Assembly (NCBI GenBank): GCA_023382595.1
Contig: JAHDWB010000001.1
Coordinates: 1,798,001 to 1,862,000, forward strand
DNA: 64,000 nucleotides
Origin: Anaerolineales bacterium
GTDB taxonomy: Bacteria > Chloroflexota > Anaerolineae > Anaerolineales > Villigracilaceae
Direction: 5' to 3'
The notes under the pieces are model-generated. The model was not told the DNA's origin. It did no database searches and saw only the letters and a program-made list of their open reading frames with translations. This document shows, one piece after another, positions 8,230 through 17,245 of the stretch. The first letter of the stretch is position 1, and each line of letters begins with the position of its first letter. A program made the position numbers and the translations under genes.

Positions 8230-8877
8230 TTATTTTACGTTGATCGCCACGTACGGATAGCACAACTGTCCGTCCAACGTCCACGTCATGACGTGGAAGC
8301 CGCGTGTGTCGGGGGCTTTCGCATCCAGATCGACGACGTAGGACTGTCCCGGAGCCAGCGCCACGGGAATCTCGACCCGCAGTACGTTCGACATTTTGGG
8401 ACCGCTGAAGTATTTCACGTCGATGCCTTTGGGCAGGGTCTTTGTGCCGGTGTTGACGATGGTCCATTTGATGTCGAATTTCGCGCCGCGGTTGTACTCG
8501 GTATTGTCCTTTGGTCTTCGGTTGATCGCATTGCATGCATATTCCGCCGGTTTGGGGGCGCTGCCGCTGGATGTCGGCGCGTAACCTGTTGCGGTGGGCA
8601 CAAGCATGGTTGGAGTTGGGATGTCGAGCGGTACGCTGGTCGGCACAAGTGTGGGCACTTCTGTTGGAGTGGCTTCCATCACGGCGGTCGGCGTGGACTC
8701 TGCTTGTTGCGCTGTAACGGTCAACGCCACGGATTCTTCGATCTGGTTTTGGCTGGTCTGCATTGCCTGTGCAACGGCGGTGTTGATCTGCGGCTGCATA
8801 TCAACAGGCGTCTGGGCAGGCAGGCATGCCGCCAAAACGAAAATAAGCGCAGTCAATATTGTCATTTTGATTCGCAT
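8230..8877 (-). CDS. NBR1-Ig-like domain lipoprotein (copy 2)
   Basis: This is a paralogue of the next gene with the same length (215 aa) and layout. The signal peptide ends in the lipobox VLAAC (Cys18), followed by a spacer rich in Thr, Pro and Val, then an NBR1-Ig-like domain from about residue 113. Diagnostic stretches are RGAKFDIKWTIVNTGTKTLP and LAPGQSYVVDLDAKAPDTRG. AAAAGGAGA supports the start. The gene pair looks like a tandem duplication that has since diverged. The ligand is unknown; a surface-exposed, membrane-anchored binding protein is the simplest reading. Confidence 0.8.
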   Translation of the reverse strand: MRIKMTILTALIFVLAACLPAQTPVDMQPQINTAVAQAMQTSQNQIEESVALTVTAQQAESTPTAVMEATPTEVPTLVPTSVPLDIPTPTMLVPTATGYAPTSSGSAPKPAEYACNAINRRPKDNTEYNRGAKFDIKWTIVNTGTKTLPKGIDVKYFSGPKMSNVLRVEIPVALAPGQSYVVDLDAKAPDTRGFHVMTWTLDGQLCYPYVAINVK

Positions 8878-8940
8878 ACGAATCTCCTTTTGGTACGGGC
8901 ATATCTGGCAGGTTTCTGCAGCCTGTCAGATAGTATCATT

Positions 8941-10266
8941 TTAATCCGTTTCGCCGGAACCGATTCCCTTTGGTTTCCACTTATTCTCATCTTTCAGGCG
9001 GTGCTGGATGCCGCCGCGGTCGTGCAATTGGTCGAAGCCTTCGGGTTTGATGAACATCTCTTCGCCGTCAAGCAGGGCAGTGAGACCGGTCTGACCGGGT
9101 TCGGGGCGTTTGAGTCCCTTGAACTTCGCCGCATCGGACGGGATGTAATCGGTGGGCTCCTCGTAGGTGGTGATGTAACCTTCGTAGTTGCGCAGGATGA
9201 CCTTGTGGTCGGACATGCTCAACAGGTAGTTGGGCATCAGCGGAATCTTCCCGCCGCCGCCCGGCGCATCCACGATGAATTGCGGAACGGCGTAGCCGGA
9301 GGTATGTCCGCGCAGACCTTCCATGATCTCGATGCCCTTGGCGACCGGCGTGCGGAAGTGTCCTGCGCCTTCCACAAGATCGCATTGATAAAGGTAGTAC
9401 GGGCGCACGCGGATGCGGACGAGGTCCTGCACCAACTGACGCTGGATGTGCACGTTGTCGTTCACGCCCGCCAGCAAAACGGATTGGTTGCCGAGCGGAA
9501 TGCCGGCTTTTGTAAGACGATCCGTGGCGTCCGCAAGTTCCTTCGAGATCTCGCTCGGGTGGTTGACATGGATATTCAGCCAGAGCGGGTGGAATTTTGC
9601 GAGCATGTCGCACAGTTCCTGTGTGACGCGCATCGGCATGAAGACCGGTACGCGCGAACCGATGCGGACGATCTCGATATGCGGAATTTCGCGCAGACGG
9701 GTGAGCAGTTCCTCGAGGACTTTCGGCGCCAGTACGAGCGGGTCGCCGCCGGAAAGCAGCACGTCACGTACCTGCGGCGTGCGCTTGAGGTATTCGATCT
9801 GCATCTCGAATTCCTCGCGTTTGAATGTCTGTCCCGGGTCGCCGACGATGCGCGAGCGTGTGCAGTAGCGGCAGTACGAGGCGCACTGGGTCGTGACCAG
9901 CATGAGCACCCTGTCAGGATACCGATGGACCAGCCCCGGCACGGGAGAGTGGCGGTCCTCCGCGAGGGAGTCTTCCATCATGGCGGTGAACGATTGCATT
10001 TCCTCCGCAACGGGGATGACCTGTTTGCGGATCGGGTCGTTCGGGTCTTCGGGGTCGATCAAGGAGATGAAGTAAGGCGTTATATCCACGCGGAACAAGC
10101 CCTGCGTTTGCAGCGCCTTGCGCTCGCTTTCGGTCAGCGGAAGAACTTTTTCGATCTCTTCGACCGTGTTCAGGCGGTGACTTAACTGCCAGCGCCAATC
10201 GTTCCATTTTTCGTCCGGTACATCGGCATAGATATTTGCTCGTTTTGATACAAATTCGGTTTTCAT
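8941..10266 (-). CDS. kamA: Lysine 2,3-aminomutase family radical SAM enzyme
   Basis: The 441-aa product interconverts L-alpha-lysine and beta-lysine using S-adenosylmethionine, a [4Fe-4S] cluster and PLP, if the assignment is right. The radical SAM cysteines are in CASYCRYC (about residues 129-136). The PLP lysine is in GGGGKIPLMPNY (near 340). Both aspartates that bind the lysine side chain in the Clostridium enzyme are kept, in YQCDLVEG and FIVDAPGGGGK, arguing for lysine rather than glutamate as substrate. GGAGG precedes the ATG. No partner acetyltransferase of the AblB type is adjacent, so an acetyl-beta-lysine osmolyte role is only possible. It is divergent from the agmatinase-family gene. 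Confidence 0.87.
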   Translation of the reverse strand: MKTEFVSKRANIYADVPDEKWNDWRWQLSHRLNTVEEIEKVLPLTESERKALQTQGLFRVDITPYFISLIDPEDPNDPIRKQVIPVAEEMQSFTAMMEDSLAEDRHSPVPGLVHRYPDRVLMLVTTQCASYCRYCTRSRIVGDPGQTFKREEFEMQIEYLKRTPQVRDVLLSGGDPLVLAPKVLEELLTRLREIPHIEIVRIGSRVPVFMPMRVTQELCDMLAKFHPLWLNIHVNHPSEISKELADATDRLTKAGIPLGNQSVLLAGVNDNVHIQRQLVQDLVRIRVRPYYLYQCDLVEGAGHFRTPVAKGIEIMEGLRGHTSGYAVPQFIVDAPGGGGKIPLMPNYLLSMSDHKVILRNYEGYITTYEEPTDYIPSDAAKFKGLKRPEPGQTGLTALLDGEEMFIKPEGFDQLHDRGGIQHRLKDENKWKPKGIGSGETD

Positions 10267-10457
10267 GGGGTTCCTCCAAAATTATTAAGTCAAGACTCGG
10301 ATTCGACGAAAAAGCATCGCTCACACAGGAGGATCATGGTCGGGGCGAAAGAAACCGGCGAATTTTACGATCATGAATATCATTGTAAAAGCAAACGGAA
10401 CGCGGGTCAATGTCCCCCTGTTTTCACGGGTACAATTGGGTGAAAAGGAGCGAAATC

Positions 10458-11357
10458 ATGACCCTTGAAGGCACCCATGGCTACTGGGGTGATCTCCATC
10501 GCCCCGGACTGACTCCCGAACAAACTGATTTCACAGTCATCGGCATCCCGTTTGACGGGCTTGCCAGCGCGCGGAAGGGAGCGGCGCTCGCGCCTGAACG
10601 TTTGCGTTACTGGTCGCGGCATCTGACGCCGTACAGCGAGGACCGGACGCGCCTGAAGAATTTGACCGTCTGTGATCTTGGGGACATTAAGATCGCGCAT
10701 CCCGAATCGGACTTTGAGCTGGTGCGCCGTCAGGTGGCGGATCTGCCGAACATGCCGATCCTTCTCGGTGGTGACCATTCGGTGACCATCCCCATCCTGC
10801 ACGGACAGCGCGAACGTTACAAAGACCTTCGTCTTGGCGTGCTATGGGTGGATGCCCATCCCGATTTGTGCGATGTCTTCGACGGTTCGCGCCTTTCCCA
10901 TGCCAATACCATGCGCCGTGCATTGGATTTCGGCATCGAACCGCATGACGTGTGCATGGTCGGATTGCGCTCGTGGGAAGAGCAGGAAATTGACCTGATC
11001 GAGAACGGCGGCATCCACGTCTACACCGCTGCGGATGTGGCGGAGCGCGGTATGAGAAAAGTGGCGGACAGCGTCTATAACATCCTCAACGATTGCGACG
11101 CCGTCCACATATCGCTGGATATTGACTGCCTTGACCCGTCCGCTGCGCCGGGCACGGGCATCCCTGAATTCGGTGGCTTGACATCGCGCGATGTGCTGAC
11201 CCTCATCAAGGGTATGCAGGGGCTTTCGCTCGTCGGCTTGGATGTGGTGGAGATCGCCCCGCCGCTCGACCCGTCCGAATCAACGGTTTTTGCGGGGCTC
11301 AAGATCATCATGGAATATATCGCCGTCATTGCGCGCGAAAAACAAAAGGCAGGTTAA
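10458..11357 (+). CDS. speB: Agmatinase/arginase (ureohydrolase) family protein
   Basis: The 299-aa binuclear-manganese hydrolase probably removes urea from agmatine or a related guanidino compound. Metal ligands are visible in GGDHSVTIP, WVDAHPDLCD with a His about 13 residues on, and SLDIDCLDPSAAPGTG. Agmatinase is favoured over arginase from length and general pattern, but substrate cannot be fixed from sequence. AAGGAG lies eight bases before the chosen ATG; the frame also extends upstream to 10410 without a good ribosome-binding site. The next gene starts five bases after this stop, so they are co-transcribed. Together with the divergent lysine aminomutase it suggests basic amino acid or polyamine metabolism. 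Confidence 0.82.
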   Translation: MTLEGTHGYWGDLHRPGLTPEQTDFTVIGIPFDGLASARKGAALAPERLRYWSRHLTPYSEDRTRLKNLTVCDLGDIKIAHPESDFELVRRQVADLPNMPILLGGDHSVTIPILHGQRERYKDLRLGVLWVDAHPDLCDVFDGSRLSHANTMRRALDFGIEPHDVCMVGLRSWEEQEIDLIENGGIHVYTAADVAERGMRKVADSVYNILNDCDAVHISLDIDCLDPSAAPGTGIPEFGGLTSRDVLTLIKGMQGLSLVGLDVVEIAPPLDPSESTVFAGLKIIMEYIAVIAREKQKAG

Positions 11358-11361
11358 ACGA

Positions 11362-11664
11362 ATGGAAATTGAACTTAATGAACTGGAAATCACCAACAAC
11401 CCCGCGGAGAACCGTTTCGAAGTCTGGATCGACGGTCAACTATCGAAACTCGATTACATCGAAGATGGCGATACCATCGTGATGACCCACGTCGGCGTGC
11501 ATCCCGAACATCGCGGCGGCGGCGTGGCAGGCAGGATCACCCAGGTTGCATTGGAATACGCGAAACAAAGGAATCTGCGCGTGATCCCCATGTGTTCCTA
11601 TGTGGCGTCCTACATTCGCAGGAATCCGCAATATATTGAATTGACAAAAAATCAGGGGAATTAA
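11362..11664 (+). CDS. Small GNAT-family N-acetyltransferase (YjdJ-like)
   Basis: This 100-aa protein is one of the minimal GNAT proteins of COG2388. The acetyl-CoA-binding loop is visible as VGVHPEHRGGGVAGRITQVA (about residues 46-65), preceded by strands rich in acidic residues. The C-terminal SYVASYIRRNPQY is typical of the family. The substrate is unknown. It starts four bases after the agmatinase-family stop and is probably translated from the same mRNA. It is too short and of the wrong type to be the beta-lysine acetyltransferase AblB. Confidence 0.8.
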   Translation: MEIELNELEITNNPAENRFEVWIDGQLSKLDYIEDGDTIVMTHVGVHPEHRGGGVAGRITQVALEYAKQRNLRVIPMCSYVASYIRRNPQYIELTKNQGN

Positions 11665-11669
11665 TATTG

Positions 11670-11693
11670 CAGGGCGGACAAATATCCGCCCTG
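11670..11693. terminator. Convergent hairpin between GNAT gene and hypE
   Basis: CAGGGCGGA (11670-11678) pairs perfectly with TCCGCCCTG (11685-11693). It sits between two converging genes. Neither flank has a strong T tract, so termination efficiency is uncertain. Confidence 0.6.
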
Positions 11694-11694
11694 A

Positions 11695-12747
11695 TTAACA
11701 AATTCTCGGCAGCATTTCGCCGGGAAGCATGTCCACGAGCCTCGTTCCCCCGATGGCGGTTTTCAATCTAACCTGTGACTTTCCAGTCCCGATCACCCTG
11801 CCGATGATCGCGGCATCTTCGCCGTATTTTGCTCGTTTCATCGCGGATAAAACCATCTCAGCGTCATCCCCTTTCACGAACGCAACCAACTTCCCTTCGT
11901 TCGCCACAAACAGCGGATCGAATCCCAGCATTTCGCACGCCGCCTTGACCGCAGGCTTGTACGGCAGTTTTTCCTCTTCGATCTCAATTGTCACATTCGA
12001 TTGCTCGGAAATCTCGACCAACGATGTAGCCAGCCCGCCGCGTGTGGGATCGCGCAGTACGTGGATTTCTCCCGCCGCGAGCATCGCCTCGATCAAATGA
12101 TTGAGCGGAGCGACATCACTTTCGAGTGCGGTTTCAAATCCCAGATCTTCCCGCGCCGACAAGACCGCAATGCCGTGATCTCCGATCGTTCCGGAGACGA
12201 TGACCACGTCTCCCTCTTTTGCATTTGCGCCGGAGATGTTCACGCCGTCAGCAATCGCTCCCATCCCCGACGTGTTGATGAACAACTTGTCCGCGCCGCC
12301 TTTTTGCACCACTTTCGTATCGCCCGCCGCGATGTACACACCTGCTTCCTTCGCCGCATCCTGCATCGAAGCGACAACTCTCTGCAAGGTTTCAAAAGGC
12401 AAGCCTTCTTCCAAAACGAATCCACATGTGAGTGCAATCGGTCTCGCGCCGACCATCGCCAGATCATTCACGGTTCCGCAAATGGCGAGCCGTCCGATGT
12501 CGCCGCCGGGAAAAAACAACGGTGAGACGACATGCGAGTCGGTCGTCAACGCGAAACGCGCGCCGTTCATTTCGACCACTGCCGAGTCATCCAGCGAGCG
12601 CGGAGCGGCAGTCCCCAAATCGGGGAGGAAAAGCCGCCGAAGCAGGTCGCGGCTCAAGGTCCCGCCGGAACCGTGCCCGAGGATCACCGTCTCAGTTGGG
12701 CGGATCGGCACGGGGCAGGTATATCCCTCAAAGTCAAATTCATTCAT
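11695..12747 (-). CDS. hypE: Hydrogenase maturation factor HypE
   Basis: HypE converts a carbamoyl group on its C-terminal Cys into the cyanide ligand of the NiFe active site. The 350-aa length is typical. The ATP-binding N-terminal region includes [19 protein letters not shown] and [11 protein letters not shown]. The chain ends PRIC, placing the essential Cys last. It is the final gene of the minus-strand hyp/hdr/mvh cluster and overlaps the end of hypD by eight bases, implying translational coupling. Confidence 0.96.
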   Translation of the reverse strand: MNEFDFEGYTCPVPIRPTETVILGHGSGGTLSRDLLRRLFLPDLGTAAPRSLDDSAVVEMNGARFALTTDSHVVSPLFFPGGDIGRLAICGTVNDLAMVGARPIALTCGFVLEEGLPFETLQRVVASMQDAAKEAGVYIAAGDTKVVQKGGADKLFINTSGMGAIADGVNISGANAKEGDVVIVSGTIGDHGIAVLSAREDLGFETALESDVAPLNHLIEAMLAAGEIHVLRDPTRGGLATSLVEISEQSNVTIEIEEEKLPYKPAVKAACEMLGFDPLFVANEGKLVAFVKGDDAEMVLSAMKRAKYGEDAAIIGRVIGTGKSQVRLKTAIGGTRLVDMLPGEMLPRIC

Positions 12748-13837
12748 GGGTCACTTCCCGATGATACTTGTAATACGCGGCGCACGCGCCCTCCGCCGAA
12801 ACCATCGGCGCGCCGAGCGGCGTTTGCGGCGTGCATTCTTTCCCGAAGGCGGGGCAGCCCGTCGGCTTTTTCAAGCCCTGCAAAATTTCGCCCGCGATGC
12901 ACAGCGGCGACTCTTGCGTGAGGATGTCCCCCACGTCGAATTTGATCTCTGCGTCGAAGTCGGCAAAATCAGGACTCAAGCCCCAGCCGCTTTGCGGGAT
13001 GACGCCGATGCCGCGCCACTTGCGGTCCACCGATTGGAAGACGCTTCGGATCGTGTTTTGAGCTGATTCATTGCCCCCAAACTTGACCGCCCGCTGATAC
13101 TGATTCTCCGCAATGGATTCGCCTGCTTCGAGTTGCTTGATCGCCGATACCATGCCATTGAGAAGATCAATCGGCTCGAAACCTGTGACAACGATTGGCA
13201 CATGATATTTCTCCGCGATGGACGGATACTCGTGGAAGCCCATCACCGCGCAGACATGCCCCGCCGCGAGGAACGCCTGCACGCGGTTGGATTTTGAACC
13301 GAGAATCGCCTCCATCGCAGGCGGCACGCAGACGTGTGAAGTAATGACCGAAAAGTTTTTTATATTTTTATTTTTCGCCTGTAGGACCGCCATTGCGTTG
13401 GCGGGCGCGGTGGTTTCAAAGCCGATGGCGAAAAACACGACTTCCTTATCGGGGTTGGCTTCGGCAAGCCCGACAGCATCAAGCGGCGAATAGACCACGC
13501 GCACATCCCCGCCTTTTGCGCGGACGGAGAACAGATCCTGTGTCGAGCCGGGCACACGCAGCATGTCGCCATACGAGGTGAAGATTATGTCGGGACGCGA
13601 TGCGATGGCGATGGCTTTGTCAATTTGCTCGAGCGGAGTCACACAAACAGGACAGCCCGGTCCGTGCACAAGTTCGATCTGCGGCGGGAGCATGGCATCC
13701 AAGCCGTGGTGCAGAAAAGCATGAGTCTGTCCGCCGCAGATTTCCATGATGACCCAGTTTTGGGTGGTGATGGATGCGATCTCGCGCAACAGGGCTTTCA
13801 CTTTTTCGGGGTTGCGGTATTCGTCAAGATATTTCAT
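12740..13837 (-). CDS. hypD: Hydrogenase maturation factor HypD
   Basis: HypD is the iron-sulfur scaffold that, with HypC, receives cyanide and CO on iron for NiFe hydrogenases. Family signatures are present: [28 protein letters not shown], and the C-terminal cysteines in [11 protein letters not shown] and GACAAYYKY that help bind the [4Fe-4S] cluster. The ATG at 13837 (365 aa) is preferred because GAAGAG lies about eight bases upstream. A GTG nine bases further up (13846) is in frame. It is flanked by hypC and hypE in the usual order. Confidence 0.96.
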   Translation of the reverse strand: MKYLDEYRNPEKVKALLREIASITTQNWVIMEICGGQTHAFLHHGLDAMLPPQIELVHGPGCPVCVTPLEQIDKAIAIASRPDIIFTSYGDMLRVPGSTQDLFSVRAKGGDVRVVYSPLDAVGLAEANPDKEVVFFAIGFETTAPANAMAVLQAKNKNIKNFSVITSHVCVPPAMEAILGSKSNRVQAFLAAGHVCAVMGFHEYPSIAEKYHVPIVVTGFEPIDLLNGMVSAIKQLEAGESIAENQYQRAVKFGGNESAQNTIRSVFQSVDRKWRGIGVIPQSGWGLSPDFADFDAEIKFDVGDILTQESPLCIAGEILQGLKKPTGCPAFGKECTPQTPLGAPMVSAEGACAAYYKYHREVTHE

Positions 13838-13880
13838 GGAGTTCACTCTTCAATTCTAAAATATCAAATGCGACGCACCG

Positions 13881-14129
13881 TCACATCTCGTTCAATTCAT
13901 CTCCGATATCGGCGATTTCCTGAAGCAGGCGCAAGGTTTCCTGCGCTTCCTCTTCATCCATGAGGCTGATGGCGAAGCCGACGTGGACAAGCGCGTAATC
14001 CCCGACTTTCGCTTCGGGCGTGTATTCAAGGCAGATCTCCCTGGCGATGCCGCCAAAGTCAACTTTTGCCATACGGAGATTTTCCTTTTGATAAATGTCG
14101 ATCAGTTTGCCGGGGATGGCGAGACACAT
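13881..14129 (-). CDS. hypC: Hydrogenase assembly chaperone HypC
   Basis: This 82-aa protein starts MCLAIPGKLIDI, the invariant HypC N-terminus in which Cys2 binds the Fe(CN)2CO unit and the hydrogenase large-subunit precursor. The start at 14129 was chosen over the longer open frame because of that motif and an AGGAAG site. The C-terminal half contains GDYALVHVGFAISLMDEEEA, also typical. It sits between hypF and hypD; an imperfect inverted repeat occupies the hypF-hypC gap. Confidence 0.95.
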   Translation of the reverse strand: MCLAIPGKLIDIYQKENLRMAKVDFGGIAREICLEYTPEAKVGDYALVHVGFAISLMDEEEAQETLRLLQEIADIGDELNEM

Positions 14130-14147
14130 ATAAAACTTCCTTTCTTC

Positions 14148-14244
14148 TGTCGTTGCGAGGGTGTTTGGTTTCGACACCATACTTGCGTTCGGTGCAAGTG
14201 TACGGATTTCGTCCTACTCAACCACCAGCGCCACTCGCAATGAC
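14148..14244. repeat. Inverted repeat TGTCGTTGCGAGGG / CACTCGCAATGACA
   Basis: The left arm (14148-14163) and right arm (14231-14244) are nearly perfect inverted copies flanking about 70 bases, resembling a common dispersed repeat (TGTCATTGCGAG type). The right arm extends into hypF, encoding its last residues (VIASGAGG). No coding sequence is seen inside. Confidence 0.6.
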
Positions 14245-16560
14245 ATTTGCAATTACAGCCTGACCCAACGCGAGACCGCCGTCGTTAGTCGGAACCTGTT
14301 TGTGGAAATATACGACGAAGCCTTCCTTCTCCAGCCCATCGCGGACGAGGTCGAGCAATATTTGATTTTGCCACACGCCGCCGGAGAGCGCGACTTCATT
14401 CAGGCTGGTCTGCTCACGGGCTTGCTTGCAAATATCCATCGAAATTTGCGCGATGGTCTTGTGGAATTTCGCTCCGATCACGCCGATGGCTTCGTTTGCG
14501 CGGATGTCGCGGAGGATGGCGGTGAATAATTCTTTAACGTTTATTGTTTCGTCAATCGTGTATGGATATGTGTCTGCAGATGCGATGAACGGCTTTGACA
14601 GAACCTCCATCTCGATGGCGGCTTGCGCTTCGTAGGTGACATCGCTTCGGACTCCGCTGAGGCTTGCCACTGCATCGAAGAGACGTCCCATCGAAGAGGT
14701 GAGCGGGGAATTGAGTTTCTTGTCCACTTGCTGTTGGACGATGGCGATTGCCTGCCTGTCGGTCTTTTGCAGGAAGGGCAGATCGGCAATATCAAGTCCA
14801 AGCGCATGGGCATAGCCGACGGCGATGCGCCACGGGTGGCGGATGGCAGAGTCACCGCCGGGGAGGGGCAAATATTCGAGGTGGACAAACCGCTCGAAGT
14901 CCGCGTAGGAGGCGAGAAGCGCTTCCCCACCCCAGATCGCGCCATCGGTTCCGTATCCTGTGCCGTCGAAGGAGAGTCCGATCACATTTTTATTTTCCAA
15001 GCCGTTGTCCGCCATGCAGGACGCGATGTGGGCATGATGATGCTGGACGGCGATCTGCGGAACATCCATTTTGTGCGCGTAATGCGTGGTGAAATAATTA
15101 GGATGCAGATCATACGCGACGAGCTCGGGCTGGACGCGGAAGATGTGAGAGAGATGTTTTATGCCCTGCTCAAATGATTCGCAGGTTTCGGCGTTTTCCA
15201 TATCGCCGATGTGGTGGCTGAGGAAGGCATAGCCGTCACGTGCGAGGCAGAAGGTGTTCTTGAGTTCGCCGCCGACGGCGATGGTGGGATTCACATTGAA
15301 TGGAAGTCTGACAGGGTAGGGGGCGTAGCCGCGTGAACGTCGTAGAAAGTGGAAAGTAGAAAGCGGCAAATCTTTCCACTTTCCACTTTCCACCCGCACC
15401 ACTGAATCATCACATCGCACATGAATGGGACGATCATGCAGGATGAATACATCGGCAAGCGGGGAGAGCCGCTCGAGCGCTTCTTCATTTTCGATGGCAA
15501 TGGGTTCTTCACTCAGGTTACCACTGGTCATTACAAGGACAGCGGGAGCGGGTTCGCGCGCAAGGATGGGGTCGGTCTGGTTGAGAAGCAGGTGATGCAG
15601 GGGCGTGTACGGCAGCATGAAGCCGAGCGTATCCATGTTTGGCGCCACGCTTGTAAAATTTGCTTCCCGTTTTTTCTCAAGCAAAACGATGGGCTTTTCG
15701 CGGCTGGTCAACAGACCGGCTTCGGCTTCATTGACCTTGCAGATTGATTCGATAGTCTCCAAGTTTTCTGCCATTAATGCGAACGGTTTGCCTGCACGTC
15801 CCTTGCGGTGGCGAAGTTCCTCGACGGCATAGGCATTGTTCGCGTCGCAAGCAAGGTGGAATCCGCCGAGTCCCTTGATGGCGATGATCCTCCCCTCCCG
15901 CAGTAACCGGCGGGTTTTCAAGATGGCATGGATGCGATACTCGATGGTGGAGATCCTGGAATCAGGCAGGTTGGTGCGGGAATCTCTGAGCGTGACAAAG
16001 GGTCCGCAGGTGGGGCAGGCGACAGGCTGGGCATGGAAGCGGCGATCCAGCGGGTTTTCGTATTCGGTGCGGCAGTTGTCACACAGCGGGAAATCCGCCA
16101 TGGTGGTGTTTGGGCGGTCGTAGGGGATATCTTTGATGATGGTGAAGCGTGGTCCGCAGTTGGTGCAGTTGATAAAGGGATAGAGGTAGCGCCTGTCATT
16201 TGGATCGAACAGCTCGCGCTCGCAATCCGCGCAGACGGCTGTATCCGGTGAAATGGGCTGATACGCCCCTGAGATCGCAGCGGATTCGCGGATTTCAAAA
16301 TCCGCGTACTGGATGTTGGAGAGTTCGACCCGCGTCAGGTCGAGCGAATCAATCTTTGCGAGTGGAGGTTTTTCATCGGAGAGGGATTTGACGAACTGGT
16401 CAATGTTTACCGTATTGCCGTCAATGAGAATTTCGACACCGTTCGATGTGTTCCGCACCCAACCGTGCAGGTCAAGCCGCTTTGCCAATCCATACACAAA
16501 TGGACGGAAGCCAACTCCCTGTACGATCCCACTGACACGAACGTGCATTGTCGACATCAT
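14218..16560 (-). CDS. hypF: Carbamoyltransferase HypF
   Basis: HypF makes carbamoyl-AMP from carbamoyl phosphate and transfers carbamoyl to HypE. Domains in order of the 780 aa: acylphosphatase-like (VRVSGIVQGVGFRPFVYGLA, residues 5-90), two CxxC-based zinc fingers (CADCERELFDP to CPTCGPF, about 105-190), a YrdC-like domain (about 200-380), and a Kae1-like domain (VQHHHAHIASCMAD). The ATG at 16560 overlaps the hypB stop as ATGA. Two oddities: residues about 390-407 (VESGKWKDLPLSTFHF) interrupt the normal DSVVR...LRRSRGYAP motif and correspond to a palindromic repeat, and the last eight residues come from another repeat. Confidence 0.95.
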   Translation of the reverse strand: MMSTMHVRVSGIVQGVGFRPFVYGLAKRLDLHGWVRNTSNGVEILIDGNTVNIDQFVKSLSDEKPPLAKIDSLDLTRVELSNIQYADFEIRESAAISGAYQPISPDTAVCADCERELFDPNDRRYLYPFINCTNCGPRFTIIKDIPYDRPNTTMADFPLCDNCRTEYENPLDRRFHAQPVACPTCGPFVTLRDSRTNLPDSRISTIEYRIHAILKTRRLLREGRIIAIKGLGGFHLACDANNAYAVEELRHRKGRAGKPFALMAENLETIESICKVNEAEAGLLTSREKPIVLLEKKREANFTSVAPNMDTLGFMLPYTPLHHLLLNQTDPILAREPAPAVLVMTSGNLSEEPIAIENEEALERLSPLADVFILHDRPIHVRCDDSVVRVESGKWKDLPLSTFHFLRRSRGYAPYPVRLPFNVNPTIAVGGELKNTFCLARDGYAFLSHHIGDMENAETCESFEQGIKHLSHIFRVQPELVAYDLHPNYFTTHYAHKMDVPQIAVQHHHAHIASCMADNGLENKNVIGLSFDGTGYGTDGAIWGGEALLASYADFERFVHLEYLPLPGGDSAIRHPWRIAVGYAHALGLDIADLPFLQKTDRQAIAIVQQQVDKKLNSPLTSSMGRLFDAVASLSGVRSDVTYEAQAAIEMEVLSKPFIASADTYPYTIDETINVKELFTAILRDIRANEAIGVIGAKFHKTIAQISMDICKQAREQTSLNEVALSGGVWQNQILLDLVRDGLEKEGFVVYFHKQVPTNDGGLALGQAVIANVIASGAGG
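15342..15393. repeat. Palindromic GTGGAAAG repeat inside hypF
   Basis: GTAGAAAGTGGAAAG (15342-15356) is mirrored by CTTTCCACTTTCCACTTTCC (from 15372) to form a hairpin. It is in frame with hypF and encodes a peptide of about 16 residues absent from the expected HypF consensus at that place. Confidence 0.75.
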
Positions 16561-17228
16561 TTTTCGCTGCTTCTGTTTGTGCTCACTTTTTCGACCAGCC
16601 AGTCCGCCCAAGCGTCCATACCTTCCCCGGTCTTGCACGATACGGGAAAGACGGTCACGCCGGGGTTGAGAATCTCCACACCTTGCTGGAAGTATTCCAT
16701 GTTGAACGGCACATAGGGCAGCAGGTCGATCTTATTGATGATGAGCGCCTGCATCCCCATGTACATGCCGGGATATTTATAGGGTTTGTCATCCCCTTCG
16801 GGGATGGATGCGATCAGAACGTTCAGGTGTGTGCCGATCTGAAAATTAGCGGGGCAGACCAGGTTGCCGACGTTCTCAACAAGTATCAGGTCCAGGTCTT
16901 GAAGCGGAAGCGCGGGCAGGGCGTCTGCCAGCATGACCGCATCCAGGTGGCATTCTCCGCCGGTATTGATCTGCACGGCGGGAAGTCCCGCCGCCATTGC
17001 CTTTTCCGCATCGATGGATGTGGCGAGATCGCCTTCGATCACACCGAGTTTCAGTCGTCCGTTCAATGCATCAAGTGTCTTGAGAATGAAGCTGGTTTTG
17101 CCCGCGCCCGGAGACGCCATGATGTTGATGGCGAACACACCCGCCCGATCGAGTATCCCGCGGTTGTTTTCCGCGATGCTGTCATTGGCGGACATGATCT
17201 TCTCGATAATCGGAATGCGTGTGCTCAT
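16557..17228 (-). CDS. hypB: Hydrogenase nickel incorporation GTPase HypB
   Basis: HypB is the GTPase that, with HypA, delivers nickel to the hydrogenase large subunit. In its 223 aa the P-loop ASPGAGKTSFI is at about residues 38-48. GECHLDAVML carries the conserved Cys-His metal site of the G domain, and NKIDLLPYV is the guanine-specificity motif. The N-terminal CXXCGC nickel site and His-rich stretch of some HypB proteins are absent, as in many short homologues. It lies 17 bases after hypA and overlaps hypF by four bases. Confidence 0.95.
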   Translation of the reverse strand: MSTRIPIIEKIMSANDSIAENNRGILDRAGVFAINIMASPGAGKTSFILKTLDALNGRLKLGVIEGDLATSIDAEKAMAAGLPAVQINTGGECHLDAVMLADALPALPLQDLDLILVENVGNLVCPANFQIGTHLNVLIASIPEGDDKPYKYPGMYMGMQALIINKIDLLPYVPFNMEYFQQGVEILNPGVTVFPVSCKTGEGMDAWADWLVEKVSTNRSSEK

Positions 17229-17245
17229 ATTAAATCTCCAATAAA

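Noticed and set aside
8293-10185. 630-codon plus-strand open frame antisense to the NBR1-like and aminomutase genes
   Set aside because: It has no recognisable domain and lies opposite well-supported genes; high GC makes long antisense frames common.
8941-10266. Glutamate 2,3-aminomutase as identity of the radical SAM enzyme
   Set aside because: Both lysine-binding aspartates (QCD and VDAPGGGGK) are kept; glutamate mutases replace them.
11362-11664. beta-Lysine acetyltransferase AblB
   Set aside because: Too short (100 aa) and of the YjdJ-like GNAT type.
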